The notes under the pieces: model-generated
The model's input: the letters and a program-made list of their open reading frames with translations, nothing else
Told to the model about the DNA's origin: nothing
Database searches by the model: none
Assembly: GCA_006384855.1 (NCBI GenBank)
Contig: VCJN01001560.1
Coordinates: 1 to 64,000 of the forward strand
From: Tetraselmis striata
Lineage: Eukaryota; Chlorophyta; Chlorodendrophyceae; Chlorodendrales; Chlorodendraceae
Length of the DNA: 64,000 nucleotides
Reading direction: 5' to 3'
Shown: piece by piece, positions 1 to 11,517 of the stretch
Layout: every line of letters starts with the position of its first letter
How positions within the stretch are numbered: the stretch's first letter is position 1
Translations under genes and position numbers: made by a program

Positions 1-1465
1 CGCGCCATCAAGCTGCGCACGCACGTCACGGCGGCCAGGATTCGATCTGAGAGGGGCCAGCGTGCTGTGGCCTGGCTTGTGATGGGCCTGCTGGGGTTTA
101 CGGTGGCGCTGTGGGTGGTGGGCGCGGTGCTGTCTCGCGGGGCTTGCGGGGAGCCGGCGTTTCGGCGCTTCCTCGCCGCGCATAAACTTGCGCAGTACCA
201 ACGGGGCCTCTGCAGACAGGTGCGGATGGCGCACGCGGCGCTGTCGCAAACCCTGCCTCGTCGAACCCCTTATTGGTCTCAATCCGCCGACCGACCTCGT
301 CTCGCAAACATCTGGCAACGTCTTCTAGCGCGAAACAAGCCACCCCGCTTCTGTGCCGCACGTGACACAGCAAGTGAAAAGTGGACGACACAACCTGAGC
401 ATATTTAAATCATACATACCAGTATCACTGGGGATTGAAAAAGGATAGAGGAATGAAGGCCGGGACCCATTTAAAGCGAAATTTGTGCCCGAATTGTTGT
501 AGAACCTTGCATATGTAAGGAAAAGCCCGCCTCTGGTCCCTGAATTGCTCAGACTTATCGGGCCACCACCCGCGTCATGCAGGGGTTCGAATTCCTGAGC
601 GACCTGCAGCATGCGACAGAGGATGATCTGGAGGCGGCTGGCATTTCCCTGCGCGCCCACAGGTGCCACACCCTTCCTCCCTCCCCTCCAAACTTCGACC
701 CCTGCTGTCCCAGAGCATGCCGACGGCGCGCTGCGGCATTGCTAGTGGCTGATGGCTGGTTCCGTGGTGGTTGACAGGATGCGGATCCTCGCTAACGCAG
801 CAGCATTCGCCTCGCGGTGGAGCCTGTCTGGTGTGGCTGCCGCCTCTGCGGGCGTGCTGGCACTGCTGGCTGCCGCCGGCGTGCTCACCGCGCTGACATG
901 CTCCGCAGCCCTTCGCAGCCAGGTGCGCACAGCGGTGGTCGTCTCCTCGCTGGTAACTGGGCAGAGGATGCTGAGCTTGTACAGGTATAGCCCCTCTTCC
1001 CCCCCCCCCCCCCCCAAACAACAACAACCCCTTTCCACCATCGGCCTGTCAATGTGCCAGCTGCCTAAGTGGCTTGCGAGAGCATTACGCGAACGCATCG
1101 GCTCCTCCTACCACATGATTCAACAGAACAACGTCTTGAGCCGGAACTCATGGAAGGGGTGATCCCACTGACCGACACACGAATTTTGCCAGGACTTGGT
1201 GCGCCATTGATGTCTCCAAGGACCTGGATCTCTGCCTCTGTAACCACGCCAACAGCGTCACCATTGAGGAGGTGAGGCGAGCGCAGCCTCCCCATGCATC
1301 CTACGCCTCCGGCAGGCAGGCAGGCAGAGCAGCTCGCCCGCCTTGCATGACCCGCTTATGTGCCCTTTGCCGCCTCTGCAGGTGATCACGCCACGGGGGG
1401 ATGCGTCGCAGCGCCAGGCCAGAATTGCGAGCCCAGAGGTGGCTCAGCGGCTGACAGGGGGCTGA
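1..1465 (+). CDS. SAM-domain membrane protein, 3' part (5' end outside window)
   Basis: Five exons fit together in phase: 1-219, 583-662, 778-984, 1193-1271 and 1382-1465 (stop TGA), giving 222 residues, open at the window edge. Residues about 23-45 (AVAWLVMGLLGFTVALWVV) form a membrane segment. A sterile alpha motif (SAM) domain follows, assembled across three exons: FRRFLAAHKLAQYQ, then GFEFLSDL, ATEDDLEAAGISLRAHR and MRILANA. It has the usual spacing of aromatic, Leu and Gly-Ile residues. A second hydrophobic stretch (SGVAAASAGVLALLAAAGV) comes next, then a short tail ending in TGG. Introns carry donors such as ACAG|GTATAG and AAC-type pyrimidine-rich acceptors. SAM domains mediate protein-protein or RNA contacts; here one would lie close to a membrane. 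A TGTAA motif lies at 1759-1763. The partner and function are unknown. I am confident of the SAM call and less sure of the last two exons. Confidence 0.72.
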
Positions 1466-3741
1466 AGGCCAGCATCCGTGTTGGAGGCGGGCAAACCCTC
1501 AAATGATAGACGCATCCCCTGTAGCGTGGACCCGTGTTCAAGGATGGACATATGACCAGATGTCCGCGACAGATGAGCGTCGCCTATTCGAGAGCACCTG
1601 CGATACATCCCACGCTGGTGGCAGCCAGCACAAGCTCGTTCGGGAAGAGGGAGCCGAGGGATGGCCACGCAGGGTAATGGAAATCTGCGCAGCCTTTCAG
1701 TTGTTGTGGCCAGCCTGGTGCCGTGATTGCCAGGCACAGTACGCATGTATCCCCGAGGTGTAATGCTGTGGCATCAGAGCTCGCACGATGAGCAGTGCTC
1801 CTGTAGCCTGCCGTCTGCAGGACGTGGACCCTGGGCAACGCAGCTTGTGCGGGCAGTGCGGGCTCTGGTCGCGGATGGAAGGACGTGTGCCCACTCTGGA
1901 GCGCCATGCAGGCAGGTGCCACAGCTTCGGCGCATACCGCAGATGTGCCCTCACGTTGCTTCAGCATCTCTCAGCTTGGGTGCACGGACGGGGTGGTACT
2001 CTCGCTGGCTGGCTGGCTGGCATCCCGTCTCACATGCTCCGTGCCTGCATCTGCTGAGATCATTCCCTTGCGGCTACAGACACGTTGGATGCAGCTGCTG
2101 GTCTTCATTATGTTGTGCCTCTCATTATCATCGGAGTGTAGACGAAGTTTCTTGCCTCAAAAGCATGTGTGCCCAGAATCCCAGTAGCCTTGACTCGATC
2201 ACACAGAGGCATGATTGCTAGTGTCATGTATGGAAGGATTTACTGCGGTGGCTGACAGTGCGTTATGTGCGTGCAACTCAACTGTGAGAGGCTACTAGCA
2301 GTGTGTACCCGTTCCGCTGCGGATGATTTTAATGGCATATCTACAGGAATCGCCAAGCTCCAGAGTTGGTGCAGAAGAATCTAGACCTGCGGGATGGCGC
2401 GGCGGGAAACGCAGTCTTCTGCAGTAAATATGGGAGGAGCAACTGCTAGTTTGCTGAGCAACGACGCGGCAGATGGTGGAAGCTACGATGAATATGGCTT
2501 ATTCTCATGTTCACCAAGCATGGGCATCAATCAGTTCAAATACACAAAGCGCATCGGGGGCCAAGGCCCTTGAGCTGCTGCTGACACTACAGTGACCAAT
2601 GTACACCTCTCCACTAAATGTGCCTACCTGCTGGGGTCACTTCTAGAGCGTAAGTATACCCGAAAAGTCGCACGTGTTAGGAGCGCGAGCTGCCGACAGG
2701 TGCTTCGCGCATTCAAGTTGAATTGCTGGCAGCAGCACGAGACGCGGCGAGTACGGATGCGGGACGGAGAGCATGAGCAGGCTGTGTATCCCGCTGAGCC
2801 ATCCAAGTGCTGAGCAGGCTGCCGGCGGGAAGTGCATTAAACCAAGCCCATTCTTGTGGTTGAGACTTTGGCAAATGCTTTGCCCCATCTTGTAGTCTCT
2901 GATGCCTCTATGGAAGTGTTAGGTTACGCGCTTCCATCAAGGCGTTTCGTCTTAGTGTTGCTGATAAGTTTGACACTTTTTACAACTTTATTCCTGCCAG
3001 TCTTCCAACTACACGGGCAAGCTGGCGTACGGCCCGGCTGCATGATCCCGCATAGGGTCGGCCGTAGCCCGTAGGATGCACCCCTCTGAAGGCCAACTAT
3101 TGATGATAGAATAGTGCTTTGACAGGCTTGATTCCTTAGGGTGGCTGCCTACAGGGGATAGCTCTGCGCTACCAGAAACCATCTGGGTGCTCTGCTCTGC
3201 TGCCGAGCTGTCGCTCATCACGTCGGAAGCCATTGTCCCGCATGTGCTTGCTCTGGTACACAACATCAAAAACCTATCATGCGTATATACACGTGGACGC
3301 GCGTATTATGAGCATTGGCTTACGGCCACGGTTGCATGGTTGCGGTCTTTGCATAACGGCCATGGTAGGAGCGCCAACCGCAGGGACTGCGCACCACGCA
3401 AGTCTTAAGCCGGGCAATCAGGCGGAAATGTACACCTGTCGCGCGCAGCTATGGCCGATCTCATCCTTCATCTGGCTTGAGTACCGATGAAGAAAGTGGA
3501 AACGGGAACCCGGGAGTGATGCCGGCCCAGGCGCAGGAGCTGGCACAGCGTCAGCAGACATGCGGGCGCAGTGTTTCCAACAGGCAATCAGAGCGCCCCC
3601 CCCCCCCCCACACACACACACCGCCCCCCCTTCCCTCCCGCATCCAATGTGCACAATGGTTTTGTATCCCTTTTTTTATCACAGCACATCCATAACACTC
3701 TGGGCGGGTGCACTCGCTGCAGTGTGGTACCCAACCCTGTG
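1466..3741. other. Intergenic, no convincing gene
   Basis: Open frames here are short and on both strands, without motifs or splice partners. The stretch would hold the 3' UTR of the SAM gene (TGTAA at 1759-1763) and the 3' flank of the sulfotransferase. A C10 run followed by CA repeats lies near 3598-3622. I see nothing else. Confidence 0.6.
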
Positions 3742-5279
3742 TCATAGCTGGTGACTAAGGCGGAGAAGATCCCTCCATGCAGGGACACCAGGCAGATGGC
3801 GTCGCTGCAGCGCTCGTGCACTCTGGTCTACAGCGGCCTGGCGTGCGCGCTTCACCCTCGTCGCCGCCCTCACCCTCACCCTTGCCCAGGGCTCAGTGAG
3901 CTCCATCAGCGCGCGCACCTCGCGCCGAAGCGCCTCCACCTGCCCGCCGCACAGCATGTGCACACCCGTGGCCGACGCCGCCTCGCGAGCACGCGCCTCA
4001 AAGATGTGCAGCGCGTCCAGGTACAGGCGCGCATCAGTCGTCACAAGGCGGCCGATGTCGCGAAGGACGCGCAGCGGAAGGTCGTCCAGGCTGTGGGGTG
4101 GCACGGCGTGCGTTTCGTGCGTGAGGTTTGCCTGGCGGCTGCGCCCGGCAGGTGCCACGCCACAGCTGCACTCGGGCGGCATACTCCCGGTGGTTTGGAA
4201 GCGGAGCAGGCATAAGCTCGGCAGGTAAAGGTCGGCGATGCCCAGGAAGGACAGCTGGCGTGCAGCCGTGATGGTGCCAGCCACCGCGGGCTGCTTCTCG
4301 TCCTCGCCCCACACGGCGTGGGCGTACCGAGATGGCTTCTGCCTGTGCCCCCCTTGCTCTGAGTCCACGGAGGTCAGGTAGCGCGACTGAAGGTTCCAAG
4401 GGTTGTAGCAATCGAATGCGAAGGCTTTGGGGTCGCTGAACTCGGCAACCGATGGCCGCAGGAAGTGCTGCAGCCACTTGTGAAGGCCTTTGTAGATGCT
4501 GCCGGTGCGACCAGCGGGCTCAGGCGGGGGCACGATGGCCTGCCAGCCTGGGTGGGTAGTAGCCGCCTGTGCGAGCACCCCAGTGGAAAACTTGCAGTGC
4601 AGAAACTGCGATAGGACATGCTTCCATGGATGCCGGAGCAACGTGGCGCGCGGCGCGCCGGGGTAGCGCACCGCCGTGTCGGTCGCCAGAGCCTCCGCAT
4701 TGCCTTCCAGCGTAACGCCGACCGGCATCCACTCGGCGCAGTCCCTCTGGAAGGATGCGCCTGCGGTGGAGGGAGAGGGGCAGGCGCTCCTATTACCCTA
4801 CCCTGGCGGAGATGCTCGGGTCTCGGCCTGCCTGCCTGCCTGCCCCCGCGGTCGCAAACCCCCGCCCCCTTCCCCCTCGCCGCCCCTTCGCCCAATCAAC
4901 CTCTAGGCCCGAGGGTCTGATAAGCAATAATGAGGCCGTCATGTTAAAACATGGGGTGATATCGCTCGCACAGCGCCTTACCTGCCACCTTGGGGATGTG
5001 CACGTAGGCGTAGTGCGTGCCTTCCGGCACAGGTCTCGGCGCCACTGACTCCTCGCGCGGCAGTAGCCCTTTCCAGATCTGGTAGTCCTCCCACGCCAGT
5101 AGCCGTCCCTGCAGCTTCGGGTGGGCTGCCGCCCCCTGCGCCTGGAACACGATGAGGGCGGCGAGTAACACCCACGACGCGCCGGCGAGACTGCGTGGTA
5201 GTTGACCAACAGCGCAGCGCGCGCCCGGCTGGCGGGTCATCTCCCCCACCCGGCCAGCAAGACCTCTCGCCGCTGCCAT
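3742..5279 (-). CDS. Type II membrane sulfotransferase (carbohydrate-type, PAPS-dependent)
   Basis: Two exons on the minus strand, 5279-4982 and 4760-3742, joined in phase 1 (donor GGCAG|GTAAGG, acceptor CACCGCAG|GC), encode 438 residues. A short basic N-terminus and one hydrophobic segment at about residues 33-52 (ASWVLLAALIVFQAQG) suggest a Golgi-type signal anchor. The 5'-phosphosulfate loop YVHIPKVAGASF (about 92-103) is completed only by splicing. The 3'-phosphate motif is TLLRHPWKHVLSQF (about 139-152). CYNPWNLQSRYL (about 217-228) matches the NxQ-R signature of 2-O-type sulfotransferases. Cys pairs follow (SLCLL, PECSC). The enzyme should move sulfate from PAPS to a glycan or glycoprotein in the secretory pathway; the acceptor is unknown. 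ATG 5279 is the first Met before the anchor; 5240 is an alternative. The C-terminal 60 Arg-rich residues may include an unrecognised intron (a GTGAGG-like donor near 3890). Confidence 0.85.
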
Positions 5280-5452
5280 TAAGCCCCGGCCCGGCCCGGC
5301 CCGCCCGCCTCCGTTGTCCCAGGGCACGAGCGAGTCAGTCAGAACCCGACGGCCGGTATGGCAGTTCACGCTCGAAGTGCGTCTGAAGTCCGCAGGTGAG
5401 CAAGAAGAAGGTGGTTAGAACGCCGACTATCGGATGGCAGGGTTGCTCGACA

Positions 5453-6861
5453 GTAGCGACTACACCTCTCCACATAAGTTTGGGGTCCCTTTTCGGCAGT
5501 CTCAAGACTTCAGAAGTCTAGGGTACCTGAACGTAGGTTATATTAGATGAAACCCTGGAATCTCAGAGGGTTTTATAAGACCTGCATAACGAGTGGCTCA
5601 AACCGAAGCTTAAAGACCTTTGACTAGGGTGTCACGCTGCACTTGGTGCGTGGATGGGCGTCGCCTGCAACTGCACCAAAACCAGGGTCGGTATCCCGCA
5701 CACGCCGACGCGCGTGAATAGACAACCACACGGCGGGATGGCCATGAACGCGTGAGGAAACACATTGGTGAGGGGCTCGGGTGCATTTGGTTGGGGTGCA
5801 GCCGTGTGGGTGGCTGCTAGTACATGTCGCGTTGCGATACTGACATGGCATCAGTGTTGGCCACGCTCAGCAACACCCCCTCGGCTTTAAAACGCTATAA
5901 CTTCTCAGGGTTTGCTCAGAAAAACTTTTTAAAAATACCACGCAATTCCTCGTTCAAATCTGCGTCAAAATCAGTCTTCCAATATCAAAAATCGATTTTT
6001 GGGGCCCCGGAAAAAAATCCCCAAAGATGATCATCCAAGTTGCCCCTCACTGCCTCATGTGCCCACCCATGTGGGGCGCGTGGCTTTGCGCCAAGTGCGT
6101 GTCTAAGCCCCATACTCGCTTGCGCGAGAGCGTTATGTGTGTGGATGACCACGGACCACCAACACTTGGCATGTGCCGCCTCCTAGCGATACACAAACCT
6201 ACCAGCCAAAATGCCATTTTCCACAGCATTTTTCAAGGAATTTCATATTAATTAAAGTCCACGCCCCTACCGCGCCACCCCGCCCACGAAACGGTGCAAC
6301 TGGCATTCCACCACGCGCCCCCATAGTAGAGCATTGCCCTACGCCAAGGGGGCCATCGAACGCCTCTCCTACGTGCGTTCGCCACAGAAACAGCAGCATT
6401 TTCACCCCAAAACTGCCCCCCACAGTGGCCAACTTGTCGTTGGGGTGTCACGTCGTGCCTGTAGCGACATGCTTTCAGTGGCCTACACGCATGGTGTGTG
6501 CAACTTATGCCAAGGGTCGTATTCACCGAGTTTGGTGCGACGAGTGCCGCTATTTCCATAGGTTTGGACGGTTGGCGCAACCCACAATTTTCTAGCGCCA
6601 ACGCATCATGCAATGATTTCGCGTTTTTTCAAGGGCGCCCACAAATGGTCGTGTTGTCGCGCGGGTGGGTATAAAGCGCACAATAGGCGTTTGCCCGAAC
6701 TATTCCCACTGTAGTTGGCATGTATGCACACGCAGCCGGCGTTATCCTCGCCCATGCATGCGCTTTGCGATCGAAAATGCAAAACCCGGACTTATGTGGA
6801 GGGGTGTATATAAAGTTTAAAATTAATTACATTATAAACTACTATATAAAGTAGTCGCTAC
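5453..6861. mobile_element. DNA element with 27-bp terminal inverted repeats
   Basis: The left end begins GTAGCGACTAC (5453-5463) and continues to ACATAAGT at 5479. The reverse complement is found at the right end as ACTTATGTGGAGGGGT (6790-6805) plus GTAGTCGCTAC (6851-6861), with one mismatch. The right repeat is interrupted by about 45 bp of AT-rich DNA (6806-6850), itself bounded by TATATAAAG-like direct repeats, so it looks like a nested insertion. The roughly 1.4 kb interior has no convincing transposase, so this is probably a non-autonomous element. I could not see a clear target-site duplication. Confidence 0.65.
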
Positions 6862-8040
6862 AGGGTACCTGTTGCTGTAGAGGACCTTTCCGATTGTCAT
6901 CATCCGTTTCTGATATCGCCTTCTGCTGCAGCTAGCTCACATGAGGTACCACGTACCAGTACAAAGAAATCGCGGAACACGGTGCGGCTCGTACGGGTAC
7001 GCTCACGCCAGCTGGCATTTCAGAACTGCGCGTTTTAAATTGCCGTGCTACACAACGTAGGGTATATTTTGCATCAAAATGTACGGGGTCGGCTGGGACC
7101 GAAAGATCTACGACTGGTAAGGGGCCGCCAGACCGGATGGTGTCCGGAAAGGCGCCGCGCGTCCCGAGCCCCCGCCGGTGTTTGTTTTAAATATTACATG
7201 CCACCAGCGATCACGTGGCTCATCAGGACAGTACATTCCGCTATGCTGCTCCCGGCCTCTCATTACGGCCAAGACGCCGGAAGAGCCTGACTAATTGCTG
7301 CCGCACCTGGGCTTATCGGACACGCTACACCCCTGTGGGATGGCGTATTATATGGATGGCGATATTCACTCCCCACCTCAGGCGCTTCCACAACTAACCA
7401 GACTATCCCTAATATAAATCGAGCAGCATCCGGAAACGTACCACAAAAGCGAATACTTGTCTCCGGGTTGGCGGGTGGCAGACAATGTAGTCGGGTGCCT
7501 TCCAACAACTGAAGGCGCTCCCGGTCCGCTACTCGGATAAAGGGCGCCGCTGGACTGGCGCCGGCCGGTCCAAGCGGACCGGGCCGGCAGGGTCGTCACA
7601 TAACCATGACGGCGCTGCGAAAACCAGGGTTTCCTAGGTCGTTCCTCCCAAGGAATCCCTACAGTTTTCGCAGCTAGACAGCGTATATTTTGCATCAAAA
7701 TGTACGGGGTCGGCTGGGACCGAAAGATCCAACAGATGAAAGAACAATGGACGGTCTGGCGGGACCCGTACACGGACATATGTGAGCCAGATCATACAGG
7801 GAATTACATGCATTCAGGTACAGACACATACAGGCATGGGACATCACAAGCACGGTATAAAATTGCCACTAGGTCGGGACCTAAATAAGTTGCGTCCTGG
7901 GAGGAATTTGAGTTGGTGTCGGGTGATTAACCGTCACCGTCTCTATCGTCCAGCTCGTCTTCTTCGGCAAATGTCGGGATCGCGACACGGACAGAACGTG
8001 CTCCTCATCCAGCCCCATATAGCGGAGTTGAGCAGAGGTT
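6862..8040. other. Intergenic with a 47-bp direct repeat, no clear gene
   Basis: No frame here has recognisable domains. The only structure I can support is the repeat at 7062-7108 and 7682-7728, described separately. A 203-residue open frame beginning at 7782 is Arg/Pro-rich and lacks motifs, so it is not called. Confidence 0.5.
7062..7728. repeat. 47-bp perfect direct repeat, 620 bp apart
   Basis: Positions 7062-7108 and 7682-7728 are identical. They start GTATATTTTGCATC and end GGGACCGAAAGATC, and the sequence between them is not repeated. The pair could be very short terminal repeats of an inserted element or the trace of a local duplication. No coding content is visible between them. 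Confidence 0.75.
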
Positions 8041-10190
8041 GCCGTTGTTACTTTTACGGCATGCTAATTGAGTCGCCATCGCACGTTGGCCCCCGCAGAC
8101 CCCAAGCGCAAAAGCTGGCCCGAGCGACGAACCCCCTCGCGGCGCTGCTCCTAACCCGCATGCCAAACGCTCTCGTCGCGTGGCGGCCCTGGCCATTGGA
8201 CCTAGCTGGGCCGATGAGCAGTAAGTGGCGGGTCAGGGGCAGGGCCCGCCAGCGGCAGACATGTCGCCGAGTTTGGCGGCTGCCGCTGGCGATGCGGCCG
8301 AGGGCTTGCCTACGCCTAGCGATAGCCACGCGGGGGAGAGCGGCGGGCAGGGAGCCGGCGCGTCGGCAGCCACACTCTCTGGACTGGCGCTAGCATTAGG
8401 CGGTGGTGAGGGCGTGCCGGATGCCAGCGGCTCGGAGGCTAAAGGCGCGACAACCACCATGCCCATTGTAAGAGATGCGGAAAAGGCGGGATGGAGGGCA
8501 GGGTGGAGAGGGGGGGGGGGGTTGGCCGTGCTGTGATATAATGTTGTGGTGCACCTTTGTATTTTTATACGGCTTGCTAATTATGTCGCCATTACACGTT
8601 CGACTGACAGCCCCCGACTTCAAAAACTAGCACGAGCAACGCACTCCCTGCCCCCGCTGCCGACGAGTTGCAGCCGGCCTTAATAGAAGCAACGCCAGTC
8701 GCCAAGGTGGGCGGCCGTGCTGCGATGTAAGGTTATCCTGGGCTTCTGTTGTTTTCGGCTTGCTAATTATGTCGCCATCGCGCGTTCGACCCAACAGCCC
8801 CCAATTGCAAAAGCTGGCACGAGCGACGCACCCCCTTGCCTTGCTGCCGACGAGTCGCAGCCGGCCTCAAATGAAGCGACGCAAGTCGCCAAGGTGGACG
8901 GCCTTGCTGTGATGTAAGGCTATGGGTTATGGGCCCATGTAATTTCCGGCTTGCTAATTATTATGCCGCCATCGCACGTTCCACCCACAGCCACCGAGCG
9001 ACGCACCCCCTCGCCTTGCTACCGACGAGTCGCAGCCGGCTCGCAAGAGGCGCCGCGAGTCGCCAAGGTGGGCGGCCTTTCTGCGAGGTAAGGCTATGCT
9101 GGGCTGTTTCAGTTTTCGGCTTGCTAATTATAATGTCGCCATCGCACATTCGACCCACAGCCCCGAGTGCAAAAGCTTGCACAAGCGACGCATCTCCTCG
9201 CCCCCGCCAACGAGTCGCAGCCGCCCTCAAAAGAAGCGACGCACGTCGCCAAGGTGGTCGGCCTTGCTGCGACATAATGTTGTTGTCCACCTTTGCATTT
9301 TTATGGCTTGCTAATTATGTCGCCATCGCACGTTCGACCCACAGCCCCCGAGCGACGCACCCCCTCGCCTTGCTGCCGACGAGTCGCAGCCGGCCTCAAA
9401 TGAAGCGACGCCAGTCGCCAAGGTGGACGGCCTTGCTGTGATGTGAGGCTATGGGATATAGGCTCCTGTAGTTTCCGGCTTGCTAATTTTGTCGCCATCG
9501 CACGTTCCACCCACAGCCCCCGAGCGACGCACCACCTCGCCTTGCTGCCGACGAGTCGCAGCCGGCTCGCAAGAGGCGCCGGGAGTCGCCAAGGTGGGTG
9601 ACCTTACTGCGATGCTGTAAGGCTATGCTAGGTTGTTTTAGTTAGTTTCCGACTTGCTAATTATGTCGCCATCGCACGTTCGTCCGACAGCCCCCGAGTG
9701 CAAAAGCTGGCACGAGCGACGCACCACCTCGCCTTGCTACCGACGAGTCGCAGCCGGCTTGCAAGAGGCGCCGCGAGTCGCCAAGGTGGGCGGCCTTTCT
9801 GCGAGGTAAGGCTATGCTGGGCTGTTTCAGTTTTCGGCTTGCTAATTACAATGTCGCCATCGCACATTCGACCCACAGCCCCGAGTGCAAAAGCTGGCAC
9901 AAGCGACGCATCTCCTCGCCCCCCGCCAACGAGTCGCAGCCGCCCTCAAAAGAAGCGACACACGTCGCCAAGGTGGTCGGCCTTGCTGCGACATAATGTT
10001 GTTGTCCACCTTTGCATTTTTATGGCTTGCTAATTATGTCGCCATCGCGCGTTCAACCTACCCACATCCCCCCGACTGCTAGCTGCACGAGCGACGTACC
10101 CCCTCGCCTTGCTGCCGCATAGTCGCAACCGGCCTCAAAAGAAGCGACGCCAGTCGCAAGGTGGGCGGCCTTGCTGCAATGTATCCGTTG
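8041..10190 (+). repeat. Tandem array of ~170-190 bp exon-like units with a 4-unit higher-order period
   Basis: One diverged unit (from about 8058) and nine closer ones (unit starts near 8573, 8757, 8947, 9117, 9304, 9476, 9651, 9836 and 10024) share the same order of parts. These are GCTTGCTAATTATGTCGCC, a pyrimidine-rich CCACAG, a 77-96 bp GC-rich block, then GCCAAGGTGG and usually GTAAGG or GTGAGG. Units at 9096-9310 and 9814-10030 are nearly identical, a higher-order period of about 718 bp (four units). The parts look like branch site, 3' splice site, mini-exon and 5' splice site. Read from CCACAG, several units give Pro/Ala/acidic modules such as DAPPRLAADESQPAS ending EATPVAK; others end in KRRRESPR after an indel. 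It may be a gene of repeated exons or a degenerating satellite derived from one. Confidence 0.7.
8099..8466 (+). pseudogene. Possible upstream exon region of the tandem-unit array
   Basis: After the acceptor-like CCCCCGCAG at 8098 a frame reads TPSAKAGPSDEPPRGAAP and continues through a basic stretch to PSWADEQ. It hits TAA at 8222 inside a perfect donor-like GCA|GTAAGT. The same frame then resumes with an Ala/Gly/Ser-rich segment (DMSPSLAAAAGDAAEGLP) up to ATT|GTAAGA at 8466. The start resembles the modules in the following array, so this could be its diverged first exons. The in-frame stop and lack of a start codon make it equally likely to be a relic. The function is not recognisable. Confidence 0.35.
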
Positions 10191-10192
10191 GT

Positions 10193-10737
10193 TCAACCGC
10201 AGATGACTGCTACCTGCACGCGGAAATTGTTTGAGGAGGGGCAGCATACCTTTGTAGCCGCCGAGGCATACAAGAACCGCCAATTAGTAGAGAGGCCTGA
10301 GATTACCGACTTGACCGCTTTGTAGTCGGCATATTCAGTGTGGCCGTCTTCGGCAGGAAGCCAGTGACCGATATGGTGTGGTTGTACCTCAGCCCCAGCC
10401 GGGGTGGGCCGTGTGGCCCCTGCAACTGCCGTGTCGGAACGCTTAGCGCTGCCTTGCATACCGGGGCTGCCTGCAGCACCCTCTTCAGACGCCACTACTT
10501 CGGCCAAAGACGCAGGGGGGCGCTGGCCACCCCCCCCTTAACGACTCTTCCAAGGTCGCAACATCTCGCAAGGCTGCCCCACGCGAGGAGACGGGCATAC
10601 CCGACGGCAGACCCGATACAACTTGTTGCCATCTCGAGAACTTCCCTACTCAACATTCCCTCATGATCTTGAATGAGTTCCCGCACCTCCCCAAGTGCAG
10701 CGCGAAGTTCGTGTATAGCCCGCAAGGGGGAACCCAT
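10193..10737 (-). pseudogene. Unrecognised helical ORF broken at a G8 run
   Basis: An ATG at 10737 (minus) opens a frame rich in amphipathic helix (AIHELRAALGEVRELIQDHEG, MATSCIGSAVGYARLL) to a stop at 10495. A second frame, overlapping it by a few codons, carries on to 10193 with HHIGHWLPAEDGHTEYADY and SVISGLSTNWRFLY. The switch coincides with a run of eight G on the coding strand (about 10533-10540), which suggests one coding region with a slippage indel. No family is recognised. It lies directly against the end of the tandem array and in the repeat-rich zone, so an element-derived origin is likely. It is either a pseudogene or an assembly error in a real gene. Confidence 0.35.
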
Positions 10738-11517
10738 ACTGACCCCGCAGCCCTACTTCCTACTTGTTTCAGCGAGAACTGTTAGACAGGTGTGGGAGGC
10801 GGAGAACTGCCTCGACTTCGCGGCAACCAACCTACCTACCTACCTACCTTCGGAGAACCTGCCTCGACCCGCCGCCTTTGCCTCGTTCCGCCGCCACCAA
10901 GTGATCATGTACTTTGTGCCAGTACACGCGAACCCTAAAAACCTGCACAGGGTTTAAAGCTAGTAAATTGTCCCATTTTCAGTGAGTCATAAGTGAAGTA
11001 TAGTGGCCTCTACCGTTTACGCTATAATCTTGTCCCATTCCCTTTGGCATGCAGTTTAGCATGCGTCTTTTTGTCTTTGACATTTTTTGTCGACATTTTC
11101 TCTGCGCCCTGTCTCGTCCTCGATGTCGGCAACGAGGTGTGAATGAGCACAGGAACACCCATGAGCTTCATGCTCAGGTTGTGAGTCGGAGGGGTTCAGT
11201 GCCGCGGGAGCGCAATGCTCAAGCAACCATATCGACATCTGTATCCTCGATCTCATGCATGGGCTGAACAGGCAGTTTGGCAGTGCATGCATGTTTGCAT
11301 GGACTCAGCGACACGTCAATGTCGATTGTCTTAATTACATTGAGAGGCAGAGGTTGGCATTCCGCTCAACACCGTCATTTGTTTTTGTGTAAGTCGATCT
11401 TGTCGACTTGCTAGGCTAGCTTATTAGCTGCCACTTGGGCATTGCATGCAGTTTTGCATTTTTGCCATTAGCATTTTTGCCAGTCGATTTTTCCGACTTG
11501 ATTGGCCTGCTTGTTTG
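10738..11517. other. Intergenic, AT-richer, imperfect internal repeat
   Basis: No supported gene. A CTAC tandem stretch is at about 10835-10851. Near 11390-11520 two related segments (GTCGATCTTGTCGACTTGC and CAGTCGATTTTTCCGACTTG, each followed by a CTGCCACTT/CTACCACTT-like end) form an imperfect direct repeat of roughly 90 bp. Confidence 0.45.

Noticed and set aside
1727..2221. 164-codon frame after the SAM gene
   Set aside because: No motif, odd composition and no compatible splice sites; more likely 3' UTR or spacer.
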